NCBI RefSeq assembly: GCF_013415305.1
Contig: NZ_JACBXU010000001.1
Coordinates: forward strand, 2,170,001 to 2,234,000
Direction: 5' to 3'
Length of the DNA: 64,000 bases
DNA from: Pantoea sp. WMus005
Lineage (GTDB): Bacteria > Pseudomonadota > Gammaproteobacteria > Enterobacterales > Enterobacteriaceae
The notes beneath the pieces were generated by a model. The model had not been told where the DNA came from. It searched no databases and was given only the letters and a program-made list of their open reading frames with translations. The first letter of the stretch is position 1, and each line of letters opens with the position of its first letter. Below are positions 22,530-30,446 of the stretch, one piece after another. The translations under genes were made by a program, and so were the position numbers.

Positions 22530-22552
22530 GGGCGAGGTCATGACCTCGCCCG
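22530..22552. terminator. Bidirectional terminator, dbpA / ydeI-type gene
   Basis: CGGGCGAGGTCA/TGACCTCGCCCG perfect stem between the convergent stop codons, flanked by an A run on one side and a T-rich stretch on the other. Confidence 0.85.
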
Positions 22553-22557
22553 ATTTC

Positions 22558-22950
22558 TTATGGCTCTTCGATTTGTGTCACATGAAGAATAGTTTTATCC
22601 CCTTTGCCGTGTACCTTGCCACTGACTCGTACCTTGTCATCCGCGGTGTAGGTTTTACCATCAAAGGTCTTCTTCGGTGCAATGATCGGTAACGTACCGG
22701 TGTTGTCGCGGAACTGATAGCGCTCGCCCTGCTCTTTTTTCACGATGTAACCTTCCAGCGTTACATACCCGCCCTGACGGAAATCGCGGATCTGATCAAT
22801 ATGCGTCTGACCAGTATCTTCTGATCCTTTATAACCGGCATCCTGCTTGTGCTGTGGCGGTGGTGTGTCACCCGCTTTGTATCCGCCCTCTTCAGCCGAC
22901 ACACCCGCACTCATCATCACCAGCAACGACGCTAAAATCACTTTTTTCAT
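22558..22950 (-). CDS. YdeI/YgiW-family periplasmic OB-fold protein
   Basis: A 130-residue exported protein. A signal peptide (MKKVILASLLVMMSAGVSA) precedes a linker and a bacterial OB-fold (BOF) domain of about 90 residues (GYVTLEGYIVKKEQGERYQFRDNTG..VRVSGKV). E. coli YdeI and YgiW help tolerate hydrogen peroxide, acid or antimicrobial peptides; the ligand is unknown. ATG at 22950 follows AAGGAGTGTGAA; the longer frame to 22980 is rejected. Confidence 0.85.
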   Translation of the reverse strand: MKKVILASLLVMMSAGVSAEEGGYKAGDTPPPQHKQDAGYKGSEDTGQTHIDQIRDFRQGGYVTLEGYIVKKEQGERYQFRDNTGTLPIIAPKKTFDGKTYTADDKVRVSGKVHGKGDKTILHVTQIEEP

Positions 22951-23044
22951 TTCACACTCCTTTATTGGAAAGGTGTCCATGTTGAACCTTCAGGGTTAAG
23001 CCTGGCACAATAATTGGCGTTCGTTTTATTTCACCCTTCTCTTC

Positions 23045-23071
23045 TCACCTTTTTCCATTTGCTGCCGATAA
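23045..23071 (+). promoter_or_regulatory. FliA (sigma-28) promoter of cheV
   Basis: TCACCTTT, 11 bases, then GCCGATAA, a perfect FliA -10 with a 5/8 match at -35 and the correct spacing. It lies 46 bases upstream of the cheV ATG. Confidence 0.7.
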
Positions 23072-23117
23072 CCTGTTCACACCCTATTTCACCAGCTGCG
23101 TTAATGCAGAGGCAACC

Positions 23118-24080
23118 ATGGATAATTTTCAGAAAGAGATTGATGAGAGAGCGAACCTCGCATTATCGAACAAGTTCGAGCTGCTGCTGTTTCGCTTAGG
23201 TTCCGATCAGCTGAAAGGCAAATCTGAACTGTTTGGCATTAACGTCTTCAAGCTGCGTGAAATTGTGCCGATGCAGACCATCACTAAAGCTGCGGGTATG
23301 AATTCGCCGTTGCTGGGTATGGCCAGTATTCGCGGTCAGTTCATCCCTGTCATCGACCTGCCTGCCGTGGCGGGTTGTGTGCCGGAAACCGGTCTTAACC
23401 TGCTGCTGGTCACCGAGTATGCCCGTAATACTCAGGCGTTTGCCGTGGAATCCGTGGATAACATTGTGCGTCTCGACTGGAGCCAGGTCCATACCGCTGA
23501 AGCCGGTATCGGCGGCCGGAACATTACCAGCATCGCCTGCCTGGATACAGATAAGCAGGGCAGCGAGCTGGCGATGGTGCTGGACGTTGAGCAAATCCTG
23601 TATGACATCATCCCGTCGTCGCGCGGGGTCGAGCCTGAAGCGGCCAAACCGCGCGCCTTCAACTATCGCCCGGGTGCGGTAGCGATTGTGGCAGAAGATT
23701 CCAAAGTCGCGCGTCAGCTGCTGGAGCAGGGTCTGAAAAGCATGGGCATTCCGGCGCTGATGTTTAACACCGGCCTGGATGCCTGGGAGAAAATTAAGGT
23801 GATAAGCCAGGAAGTGCAGGCTGCAGGCGAGTCGATTCACGACAGAATTGCCATGGTACTGACCGATCTGGAGATGCCAGAGATGGATGGCTTTACCCTG
23901 ACCCGCAACATTAAGCGTGACCCGATTCTGAAAACGCTGCCGGTCGTGATTCACTCCTCACTCTCTGGCAGCGCTAACGAAGACCACGTGCGTAAAGTGG
24001 GTGCCGACGGCTATGTGGCGAAGTTTGAACTGAATGAACTTTCAGACGTGATTTTCAACGTTCTCGAGACTGCGCGCTAA
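23118..24080 (+). CDS. cheV: Chemotaxis coupling/response protein CheV
   Basis: A 320-residue cytoplasmic protein with a CheW-like domain (about 1-170), which couples receptors to CheA, fused to a receiver domain (about 185-315). The phospho-acceptor is Asp250 in VLTDLEMPEMDG, with HSS and K in the expected later positions. CheV is absent from E. coli K-12 but present in Salmonella and many Enterobacterales. It likely tunes receptor-kinase arrays. It has a FliA-type promoter and sits 0.5 kb before a chemoreceptor gene. Confidence 0.94.
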   Translation: MDNFQKEIDERANLALSNKFELLLFRLGSDQLKGKSELFGINVFKLREIVPMQTITKAAGMNSPLLGMASIRGQFIPVIDLPAVAGCVPETGLNLLLVTEYARNTQAFAVESVDNIVRLDWSQVHTAEAGIGGRNITSIACLDTDKQGSELAMVLDVEQILYDIIPSSRGVEPEAAKPRAFNYRPGAVAIVAEDSKVARQLLEQGLKSMGIPALMFNTGLDAWEKIKVISQEVQAAGESIHDRIAMVLTDLEMPEMDGFTLTRNIKRDPILKTLPVVIHSSLSGSANEDHVRKVGADGYVAKFELNELSDVIFNVLETAR

Positions 24081-24086
24081 GCGAAT

Positions 24087-24117
24087 GCGGGCCGCTAAGA
24101 ATGCCCGCCGCGCTTTT
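24087..24117 (+). terminator. cheV terminator
   Basis: GCGGGC (24087-24092) pairs with GCCCGC (24103-24108), followed by CGCGC and five T, directly after the cheV stop. Confidence 0.65.
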
Positions 24118-24162
24118 TACTTTTTTAAACAGCGGAATCGCTGACCTGACCAGGAACCGACT

Positions 24163-24315
24163 ATGCATATTGAAACTTTACCTGTTGTTACGCCTGCACC
24201 TGCTGCCCCTTCTCCTCAAAAGGTATTGCGCGGCCGTTTACGCCAGCTGGCCTGGATTAGCGCAGTGAGTTTAAGCGTCACGTTCTGGGTAGGCCTCTAC
24301 TTCTTAGTTTTCTGA
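24163..24315 (+). CDS. 50-residue membrane protein
   Basis: A Pro/Ala-rich N-terminus (about 1-20) and a basic KVLRGRLRQ precede one hydrophobic helix, WISAVSLSVTFWVGLYFLVF. AGGA lies 7 bases before the ATG, and a strong terminator follows the stop. The helix resembles E. coli YmiA, but only loosely. It lies between cheV and the chemoreceptor gene; no role can be given. Confidence 0.65.
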   Translation: MHIETLPVVTPAPAAPSPQKVLRGRLRQLAWISAVSLSVTFWVGLYFLVF

Positions 24316-24340
24316 ATCCACTCATGTTTGTCTGGATCGG

Positions 24341-24374
24341 GCTGTCGGCATCACTGCCGACAGCTCTTTTTTTT
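24341..24374 (+). terminator. Strong terminator before the chemoreceptor gene
   Basis: GCTGTCGGCA/TGCCGACAGC, a 10-bp perfect stem with TCAC loop, followed by a run of T. It isolates the small membrane gene from the FliA promoter downstream. Confidence 0.93.
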
Positions 24375-24463
24375 GCCTGAATTTCCCATCTGCTCATTTG
24401 TTAACCCTTTCTGATGCTTTTCGCTGATTATTTATTCACGCGGCGTTATTACATAAAAATTAT

Positions 24464-24490
24464 TAAAGGTACAACTGCGTGCTCCGATAA
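24464..24490 (+). promoter_or_regulatory. FliA (sigma-28) promoter of the chemoreceptor gene
   Basis: TAAAGGTA, 11 bases, then TCCGATAA: 6/8 and 7/8 matches to the FliA hexad blocks at exact spacing, 127 bases before the start codon. Confidence 0.75.
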
Positions 24491-24616
24491 CTGTATGCGC
24501 GAGATCACCTTTTTGCCTGCGGCTGTGACCACAGACATCAGCAAGGCACTGCGCACAACAGCAGGGAACCTGAGCGTTGCGAACAAATTGATTAATAATA
24601 AAGCGGGGAAGATAAG

Positions 24617-26194
24617 ATGGTCAGTATCAAGAATATGAAGGTCGGAATGCGGCTCGCAGCAGCCTTCGGTATTATTGTGACGTTACTGATAGTGATTGGC
24701 GTAACATCCATTAGCAGAATTAACAGTATTAATGCGGCGATCTCATCGATCGTTGACGATCGCTATGTGAAAGTACGACTGGCATTTGATGTGCGCGATG
24801 GCGTCAACGATCAGATCAAATACCTGCGCGGCATGGTGATCGATACGACACGTCCGGAAATGAATGTAAAGCGTTATGGTCAGCTGGATGAAGCTACGCA
24901 ACGCACCAACCGCGCGATGAAAAAGATCGAAGACATTCAGGTCACAGCGATAGGTAAGAAAAAGATTGCAGGTCTGCTGGAATCTGCCCAGGCGTTTGAG
25001 AAAGTTAAAGCCGAGCTGATTACCCTGATCAAAGCGGGCAACGTTGATGCCGCCAGCACCTATGTGCTGAAATCGATGACCGCCACCCAGAATAAATTCC
25101 TGCAGGACGCCGTGAATTTTGCCAACTCTCAGGACGCACAGCTGCGCACTGAAGGTCAGGGTATTGTGGAAAATGGTCAGTCTGCCATCTCCATCACACT
25201 GATTTTCTCCGCCCTGGCGATTCTGGCCTCTATTATGCTGGGCTACTTCCTGACACGTTCTATTGTGCGTCCGCTGGTTGCAGCAGTGAATGTGGCCGAA
25301 CGCGTTGCCGCAGGCGATCTGAGCACGCAGATGCAGGTGACCTCGCGTGATGAAACCGGTGTCCTGATGCAGGCGCTGCAGCGGATGAATGATAACCTCC
25401 TGTCGATTGTCACCGAAGTGCGTACCGGTTCCGACACCATTGCGGTGGCGTCGAATCAAATCTCCAGCGGTAATCTTGATCTCTCAAGCCGTACCGAGCA
25501 GCAGGCGAGTTCGCTGGAAGAGACCGCCTCTGCTATGGAGCAGATGACGTCGACCGTGAAACACAACGCCGACAACGCGCGTGAAGCTAATAACCTGGTG
25601 TCGACCACCACCAGCGTAGCGCGTGAGGGTGGCGTGGTGATGGAGCAGGTTATTGAGAAGATGGAAGCAATCGCCCTCTCCTCACGAAAAATTGTTGATA
25701 TCATCAGTGTTATTGACTCAATCGCCTTCCAGACAAATATTCTGTCCCTGAACGCCGCCGTTGAAGCGGCCCGCGCAGGTGAGCAGGGTCGCGGCTTTGC
25801 CGTCGTGGCGAGTGAAGTGCGTAATCTGGCGCAGCGTTCCGCTTCAGCCGCCAAAGAGATTAAGGTTCTGATTGAAGATTCTGTCGCTAAAGTCGATGAA
25901 GGCAGCAAGCTGGTGACCCATGCCGGTTCAACCATTGGTGAAGTGGTGAACAGCGTGCAGAGCGTGGCGAATATCATGAGCGAAATCACCATTGCCAGCA
26001 GCGAACAGAGCAGCGGCATCAATGAAATCAATCAGGCGATTACTCAGATGGAAGCGGTAACGCAGCAGAACGCCGCGCTGGTACAGGAAGCGTCAGCCGC
26101 CTCTCAGGCGCTGCAGGATCAGGCAGAACGTATGGCACAGGCGATGAGCGTGTTTAATACCGGCAAGCTCTCACTGCAACCGGTTCTTCGCTAA
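24617..26194 (+). CDS. Methyl-accepting chemotaxis protein
   Basis: A 525-residue transmembrane receptor. First membrane helix about 14-32, a four-helix-bundle (4HB_MCP) periplasmic sensor to about 190, second helix about 193-213, HAMP to about 265, then a long coiled-coil signalling domain. The hairpin tip has the conserved FQTNILSLNAAVEAARAGEQ stretch. The C-terminus ends LQPVLR and lacks the NWETF-type pentapeptide that tethers CheR/CheB, so it is a low-abundance-type receptor. Ligand unknown. Confidence 0.95.
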   Translation: MVSIKNMKVGMRLAAAFGIIVTLLIVIGVTSISRINSINAAISSIVDDRYVKVRLAFDVRDGVNDQIKYLRGMVIDTTRPEMNVKRYGQLDEATQRTNRAMKKIEDIQVTAIGKKKIAGLLESAQAFEKVKAELITLIKAGNVDAASTYVLKSMTATQNKFLQDAVNFANSQDAQLRTEGQGIVENGQSAISITLIFSALAILASIMLGYFLTRSIVRPLVAAVNVAERVAAGDLSTQMQVTSRDETGVLMQALQRMNDNLLSIVTEVRTGSDTIAVASNQISSGNLDLSSRTEQQASSLEETASAMEQMTSTVKHNADNAREANNLVSTTTSVAREGGVVMEQVIEKMEAIALSSRKIVDIISVIDSIAFQTNILSLNAAVEAARAGEQGRGFAVVASEVRNLAQRSASAAKEIKVLIEDSVAKVDEGSKLVTHAGSTIGEVVNSVQSVANIMSEITIASSEQSSGINEINQAITQMEAVTQQNAALVQEASAASQALQDQAERMAQAMSVFNTGKLSLQPVLR

Positions 26195-26206
26195 TCTCCT
26201 TCAACG

Positions 26207-26230
26207 GCCCGCTTCGGCGGGCTTTTTTTT
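26207..26230 (+). terminator. Chemoreceptor gene terminator
   Basis: GCCCGC/GCGGGC stem with a 4-base loop followed by eight T, just after the stop codon. Confidence 0.9.
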
Positions 26231-26355
26231 GCCTGATGCCAGACAAAGGAGAGATTACAGGGTATTTACAGTGGGATTAATCAGGGAGGAATGCAGAGGT
26301 AAACAGACAGATACATGGGGAAGATTTGGGGTTTGAGCCACGGAAAGACAGAAAC

Positions 26356-26382
26356 AAAAAAGGCCGCCAGAGGCGACCTTTT
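26356..26382 (-). terminator. Terminator of the csp-zinc-ribbon transcript
   Basis: GGTCGCC/GGCGGCC stem with a 3-base loop followed on the minus strand by six T. It lies 44 bases after the zinc-ribbon stop, consistent with a shared csp transcript. Confidence 0.85.
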
Positions 26383-26425
26383 ATTACTGTAAATGCAACA
26401 ACGCTATAAAGCTCACTAGCCTTTA

Positions 26426-26590
26426 TCAGAGAGCACGAGGCTGGCTCTGAATTGCAATCCTTGCCAGATTCACTTGAATCACAGCAGATTTGCAGAAAAT
26501 GCATTTCGCTCCATGCGGGTTGGCTCTTGTAACATCAAAATGTGATGTACGAAACTGTGAGCCATTACAGTGAGGACATTTAAAAGTAAT
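26426..26590 (-). CDS. Zinc-ribbon small protein with ATT start, downstream of csp
   Basis: A 54-residue protein beginning TFKCPHCNGSQFRTSHFDV. Two CxxC pairs (Cys5/Cys8 in CPHC and Cys30/Cys33 in CIFC) would bind zinc. No ATG, GTG or TTG precedes the first CxxC in frame. AAGGA lies six bases before an in-frame ATT at 26590, which I take as the start. The stop of the cold-shock gene is 9 bases upstream, so both are on one mRNA. It resembles the cold-shock-linked E. coli small proteins YmcF/YnfQ, which I recall as using a non-AUG start. Function unknown. Confidence 0.78.
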   Translation of the reverse strand: MTFKCPHCNGSQFRTSHFDVTRANPHGAKCIFCKSAVIQVNLARIAIQSQPRAL

Positions 26591-26599
26591 TTTCAGTCC

Positions 26600-26812
26600 T
26601 TAGAGACCAACAACGTTCGCAGCAGCTGGGCCTTTGGCGCCATTTTCTACTGTGAATTCAACTTGCTGACCTTCATCTAATGAACGGAAATCGGTGCCCT
26701 GGATTGCAGAGAAATGTACGAATACATCTTTGCTGCCGTCTGCAGGAGAAATGAAACCGAAGCCTTTCTCTGCGTTAAACCATTTAACGGTACCGCGAAT
26801 TTTGTTAGACAT
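26600..26812 (-). CDS. CspA-family cold-shock protein
   Basis: A 70-residue single OB-fold RNA/DNA chaperone. RNP1 is KGFGFI and RNP2 is VFVHF. The sequence lies between E. coli CspA and CspE ([25 protein letters not shown] cannot separate them), so no paralogue name is given. AAGGA lies 7 bases before ATG. The 5' region up to about 26960 is long and probably an untranslated leader, as in cold-inducible members. Confidence 0.93.
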   Translation of the reverse strand: MSNKIRGTVKWFNAEKGFGFISPADGSKDVFVHFSAIQGTDFRSLDEGQQVEFTVENGAKGPAAANVVGL

Positions 26813-27147
26813 GCTTAAATCCTTAATATATCGAGCCTTCCGGCATAATGGCCTGAGAACAGATTTTAATCAGAACGTAAGAGAAGACTCAAAAAGAAGG
26901 GATGTCTCGCGACAAACTTAGAGATGAGAACTGCTTTGGTTACTTACTTTGATAGTGTCTGTTAATCAAACCGACAATTCATTAAGCCACACTTCTCACA
27001 GTGACGCAAGCCGTAATTCAAATTAATCGCAATCAGCCTGCTGAAGAGAATGAAGCCGGGACACTGCTTCAGAGAAGCGGCTTTGTCTGACAGGGAAGCA
27101 ATAGCTTCCTGGCAGCGTAAAAAGAGAAGCGGAGACAACATCAGATC
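26813..27147 (-). other. csp leader and possible structured RNA
   Basis: No protein gene is supported in 335 bases. The half nearest csp should hold its promoter and 5' leader. Between about 27045 and 27115 several short stems occur, for example AAGCCG/CGGCTT enclosing GCTTC/GAAGC, and GGAAGC/GCTTCC, on a scale suited to a small structured RNA. No T-tract follows these stems, so this is only a candidate. Confidence 0.35.
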
Positions 27148-27175
27148 AAAAAAGGGCGAGGCCTGAGCCTCGCCC
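27148..27175 (-). terminator. Terminator after the tailspike gene
   Basis: GGGCGAGGC/GCCTCGCCC 9-bp perfect stem with CTGA loop, followed by six T on the minus strand. It ends the lysis-tailspike transcription unit. Confidence 0.92.
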
Positions 27176-27190
27176 AAAACATGCCGATCA

Positions 27191-28936
27191 TCAATCGTAG
27201 TAAGGAACCTTACGGTCAACGCCGTTGATATTGATCAGCACAAAACCCGTTGGCGCGGTCTTATTGGCTGGTGTGCCCGCTGCAGTAGCGAGCGTAACCA
27301 CCCCTTTTTCATTGGCCCCAATGCCCGCCAGTCCATTGTGCATGCCGAAACGTGCAGCGGGTTTCAGGTTGCCGATTTTGGTGATATCCGTTACCACCGA
27401 CATATCAGCCTGGAACAACGAGCAGCCACCGGTATCGAAGCGAGTCGGTCCGGTATTCTTCAGGTTGAACATGGTCTCGCCGCTGTTGGCTCTTAACTTG
27501 ACCCACACTACGGCATAGGTAGTCCCTACCCGGCCATAGCGAATGTCCAGCACCGAAGGCTGTCCCATGAAGTAGGCATCGGCCCAGACCGTCTCCAGTC
27601 GCTGCAGGTTGATCAGGGCTTTACCCGTGCCTGGCACATTAACCGGGGAACCGGCGGTGCCGGATGGCGTGGTGGCATCTGCTTTGCCGATCAGCTCCAT
27701 AACCCATGCCTGATTAGGTGCCGGAAAAAAGAGCTGCCCCAGCCGATACCAGTTATCGGTATCGGTGTTGTTCACCACTTTATAGCCGCTGAAATAGCCG
27801 GCGCGCAGCGAACCGCTCATGAACGTGCCGAAGTTCTCATCCCGACGATAGCCATATTCGAAGGTTGATAACCATTTATCACCGACTATGTCATTGGTGA
27901 TTTTCGACCCGGACTGAAGGTTAATCTGACGCATCATCACGCGAGCATTGTTGAGGTTGAGCGGGGTAGCGCAATCCTCAATGTTAAGCGTATCAATGGT
28001 CCAGCCACCATCTGACAGATCCCCTGGGTTGGCCGAATGCTCAATCCAGACGTTGCGCAGGATCCCCTGCGTGACGCGTGGCATGTAGAGCGTGGCATCC
28101 CCATAACCCGACTGGAAATTGGCATTACATAACTCAATGGCGGTTGAGTGGTCCCAACTCCCCTTCGCTGCACCTGACCAGCCGATATCAAACACCCGCG
28201 AAAAGGTGCTTGAGGTGTAAATCTGATCGAATTTACTGTCGAGTGTATCCTGCAGCTTAAAGACGGTGCCGCCTGTACTTTGCGCCTTGACACAGTAAAG
28301 ACTGACCACCTGACCGCCAGTGATTGTATTTTCGAAAAACGGCTGCTTGTTGCTGCACTGCTCAGGACTCACCGTCGTTTTAGCTGCAATATTCGCACTG
28401 GCCTGCCCGTGCCATGCAATCCCCTGGAGGGCAATCCGGCGCGCCATGACCTTAAATACGGGTTTATCACTTTTGTCAGAAACAATGGTGGTGCGCGGTG
28501 ACGACCCCTGCTCCATGTCATCCCCTGACAGACCAAAAAATGACAGCTCCGTATCGCTGATATCGATGGGTGAAATCAGGAAGCGGCCGCCAGGAAAACG
28601 CACTGGCAAAGATTTCACAAAGGTGTTGTAGGTCTGCGTCCAGGCCAGCATCCGCTTAAAGGCATCAGTATCATCCGTTACGCCATCTCCTTTTGCACCA
28701 AAGTGCAGGATATTCACTTCGGTAGGATCGTTGATGGTGCGCTTCCAGTAAAAACCATTGCCCACAGCTACCGTGCCGCCATCATCCTGCGGTGTGGTAG
28801 TACTGAGAAAACCAACAAAATCAGCGCCGCCACGAAAGCTGGAATCTTTGTCGTAATAGCGTTTAAGGATGGCGATGTCACCTGATTTTGATGGGGCCGT
28901 GGTGCGCAGTTCAGCAAAAGAGTTAACTTCGATCAT
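27191..28936 (-). CDS. Beta-helix tailspike-like protein
   Basis: A 581-residue protein. The N-terminal 75 residues (NSFAELRTT..GDIAILKRYYDKDSSFRGGADF..FYWKR) resemble the short adaptor domain at the front of phage tailspikes. FGAKGDGVTDDTDAF follows, the usual entry to a pectate-lyase-type right-handed beta-helix. Such proteins cleave capsule or O-antigen polysaccharide. No signal peptide is present, so release would need a tail or lysis. It is last in the cassette, 47 bases after Rz1. Catalytic residues cannot be named without a structure. Confidence 0.85.
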   Translation of the reverse strand: MIEVNSFAELRTTAPSKSGDIAILKRYYDKDSSFRGGADFVGFLSTTTPQDDGGTVAVGNGFYWKRTINDPTEVNILHFGAKGDGVTDDTDAFKRMLAWTQTYNTFVKSLPVRFPGGRFLISPIDISDTELSFFGLSGDDMEQGSSPRTTIVSDKSDKPVFKVMARRIALQGIAWHGQASANIAAKTTVSPEQCSNKQPFFENTITGGQVVSLYCVKAQSTGGTVFKLQDTLDSKFDQIYTSSTFSRVFDIGWSGAAKGSWDHSTAIELCNANFQSGYGDATLYMPRVTQGILRNVWIEHSANPGDLSDGGWTIDTLNIEDCATPLNLNNARVMMRQINLQSGSKITNDIVGDKWLSTFEYGYRRDENFGTFMSGSLRAGYFSGYKVVNNTDTDNWYRLGQLFFPAPNQAWVMELIGKADATTPSGTAGSPVNVPGTGKALINLQRLETVWADAYFMGQPSVLDIRYGRVGTTYAVVWVKLRANSGETMFNLKNTGPTRFDTGGCSLFQADMSVVTDITKIGNLKPAARFGMHNGLAGIGANEKGVVTLATAAGTPANKTAPTGFVLININGVDRKVPYYD

Positions 28937-28983
28937 AGAATCCTCCTCAGGATCATTGAGATTTCGCGCTGATCGTCAGCGCA

Positions 28984-29220
28984 CTACTTAGCCGCAGCCG
29001 GATGGCTGCAAAGGGAGTCCCACATGTCGTTGTGGGTGTTGATGGCGCGCACCGTACGAACGTCCATTTTTTGCGCGTCATCGCCGTAGGTATAAAGAGG
29101 GGAAAAAAGTACGCAGGCAGAATCGGTGATCGCTACCGGCTCAGGGTTTGTTGTATTTCGACTGCTGCAGCTTGTCGCGAGCAGCAGCGTCATCAAGGCT
29201 ATGGTTGTCGGTCGCCACAC
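28984..29220 (-). CDS. Rz1-like outer-membrane spanin lipoprotein
   Basis: A 78-residue protein whose frame begins inside the Rz gene in another phase and runs past its end, the overlapped Rz/Rz1 arrangement. The signal TTIALMTLLLATSC has a lipobox (LATSC). The GTG start at 29220 follows GAGGAAGCTAACC; the frame further upstream is antisense-free shadow of Rz. In phages Rz1 joins Rz to fuse inner and outer membranes at lysis. The mature chain has two more cysteines and is longer than lambda Rz1. Confidence 0.8.
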   Translation of the reverse strand: MWRPTTIALMTLLLATSCSSRNTTNPEPVAITDSACVLFSPLYTYGDDAQKMDVRTVRAINTHNDMWDSLCSHPAAAK

Positions 29221-29434
29221 GGTTAGCTTCCTCGCGGTTGTGTTGTTGCTGTTGCGCCACCGCGTTAACGCGGGACGCCTCCTGCTGCGCGTTATCGACG
29301 TCAGAACGCGCTTTTTGCTGCACTTTGCCGATTTTCTTGCCGCCGAAATAACTGGCGCACAGCGCCGCAAGGACGCCAGCGAGTGCGGCAAGCCAGTGCC
29401 AGCTGCCCCCCAGCAAGGTGGTAATCAGAGTCAT
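29141..29434 (-). CDS. Rz-like inner-membrane spanin
   Basis: A 97-residue protein: one N-terminal membrane helix (about 13-32, WLAALAGVLAALCASYFGG) followed by a charged Gln/Ala/Asp-rich coiled coil to the end. That is the i-spanin layout. Its ATG overlaps the holin stop by 4 bases and Rz1 is nested at its end. It would span the periplasm to Rz1. Confidence 0.82.
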   Translation of the reverse strand: MTLITTLLGGSWHWLAALAGVLAALCASYFGGKKIGKVQQKARSDVDNAQQEASRVNAVAQQQQHNREEANRVATDNHSLDDAAARDKLQQSKYNKP

Positions 29435-29778
29435 GGTTTTGCTCCTTCAGCCTGTTCCTTTGCGTTAAACAGGTTTTTCTGACGAACAAATTGTGCAAGT
29501 ACCCCCATCGCCACCATGAACGCCCCCACCAGCCCCAGGTAGTTGTGCGGCAAAATAGCTTTAACGTCTTCGGGTAGTGCGCTCCAGGCATCGACGGCGG
29601 CGGAAGGAAACGACTGCGCCCAGGCGCTGAGCATGGAACCCAGTGATGCAAGCCACACAGACCAGGTTTTGAAGAGCAGACGGGCATGCGCGACAAACTG
29701 CAGAGTGGTAAAGCGCTGCAGCAGCAGGAGAATGATGATCGCCGCCAGCACGGCGACGAGAAACATGAGCCATCTCAT
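29431..29778 (-). CDS. Phage holin
   Basis: A 115-residue membrane protein. Hydrophobic segments occur at about 4-22, 35-52 and 80-100 (NYLGLVGAFMVAMGVLAQFV), with a basic tail (RQKNLFNAKEQ..AKP). Size, topology and position between lysozyme and spanin identify a holin, which opens the inner membrane to release endolysin. It overlaps the lysozyme stop by 4 bases. Assignment is by context rather than family match. Confidence 0.78.
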   Translation of the reverse strand: MRWLMFLVAVLAAIIILLLLQRFTTLQFVAHARLLFKTWSVWLASLGSMLSAWAQSFPSAAVDAWSALPEDVKAILPHNYLGLVGAFMVAMGVLAQFVRQKNLFNAKEQAEGAKP

Positions 29779-30242
29779 AGCAGCCCCCTGTAAATCGCAT
29801 AGGTTCCGGTACGCATCATCTCTGCGTGACGACGGGCTCGGCCCGGCGTCTGACGCGCCCAGAGGCTGTTCATCATCGCGTCTGCTGCGTCATTAAACTG
29901 TTCAGCGCCGATGGCGGTGAGCATGTTTTTGAACTGCAGGACACCCTCGACGCCCAGTTGATACGTCATGCTCAGCAACACATCGGTGCGAGCGTCATTG
30001 CACTTCGTCAGCGCATTGCGCAGCAGCTCCCTGCTCTGCATCTCCTGAACTTTGTTTTCAAGAATGCATTGCTTCCAGACATCACCGACGCGCCGTGGCA
30101 CGCGGAAGGTGTAATTACTCAGCGACGCCCCCTTTGGCCCGATGCGGATGCCGCCCGCCACTGTGGGAAAGCCCAGCGTGTCGAGATAGGGCGTATCCGC
30201 ATACCCCTCTTCAAAATTCAGTACTGCGATGATCTGGCTCAT
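29775..30242 (-). CDS. Endolysin, T4-type lysozyme
   Basis: A 155-residue muramidase of glycoside hydrolase family 24. Glu12, Asp21 and Thr27 (EEGY..YLDTLGFPT) keep the 9- and 6-residue spacing of the T4 lysozyme catalytic triad Glu11/Asp20/Thr26. The C-terminal RQTPGRARRHAEMMRTG also fits the family. No signal or SAR helix is present, so it depends on the holin. GAGGAG lies 6 bases before ATG. Confidence 0.9.
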   Translation of the reverse strand: MSQIIAVLNFEEGYADTPYLDTLGFPTVAGGIRIGPKGASLSNYTFRVPRRVGDVWKQCILENKVQEMQSRELLRNALTKCNDARTDVLLSMTYQLGVEGVLQFKNMLTAIGAEQFNDAADAMMNSLWARQTPGRARRHAEMMRTGTYAIYRGLL

Positions 30243-30446
30243 AACGACTCCTCAATAACGGGTTAAGGCAATTCAGCCTTGTGAAAAGAAATACATAACG
30301 CCTGCTGATCATTACCCTGTCCGGTGCAGCAGAAGGCCTTACTGACCCTGCAGCAAAACTGAACAGTAATTCAGCAGATTGCGCCCAGTGGGAACTGGAG
30401 ATAACGAAGAGTTAGCCGGAACGGAAAAAACCGCTTCCTGCGTGTT

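Noticed and set aside
26277-26504. 75-residue minus-strand ORF near the chemoreceptor terminator
   Set aside because: Wrong frame: the adjacent frame encodes the zinc-ribbon protein with CxxC pairs.
26962-27219. 85-residue minus-strand ORF between csp and the tailspike gene
   Set aside because: It overlaps the tailspike 3' end and its terminator hairpin, lacks a ribosome site and resembles no family.
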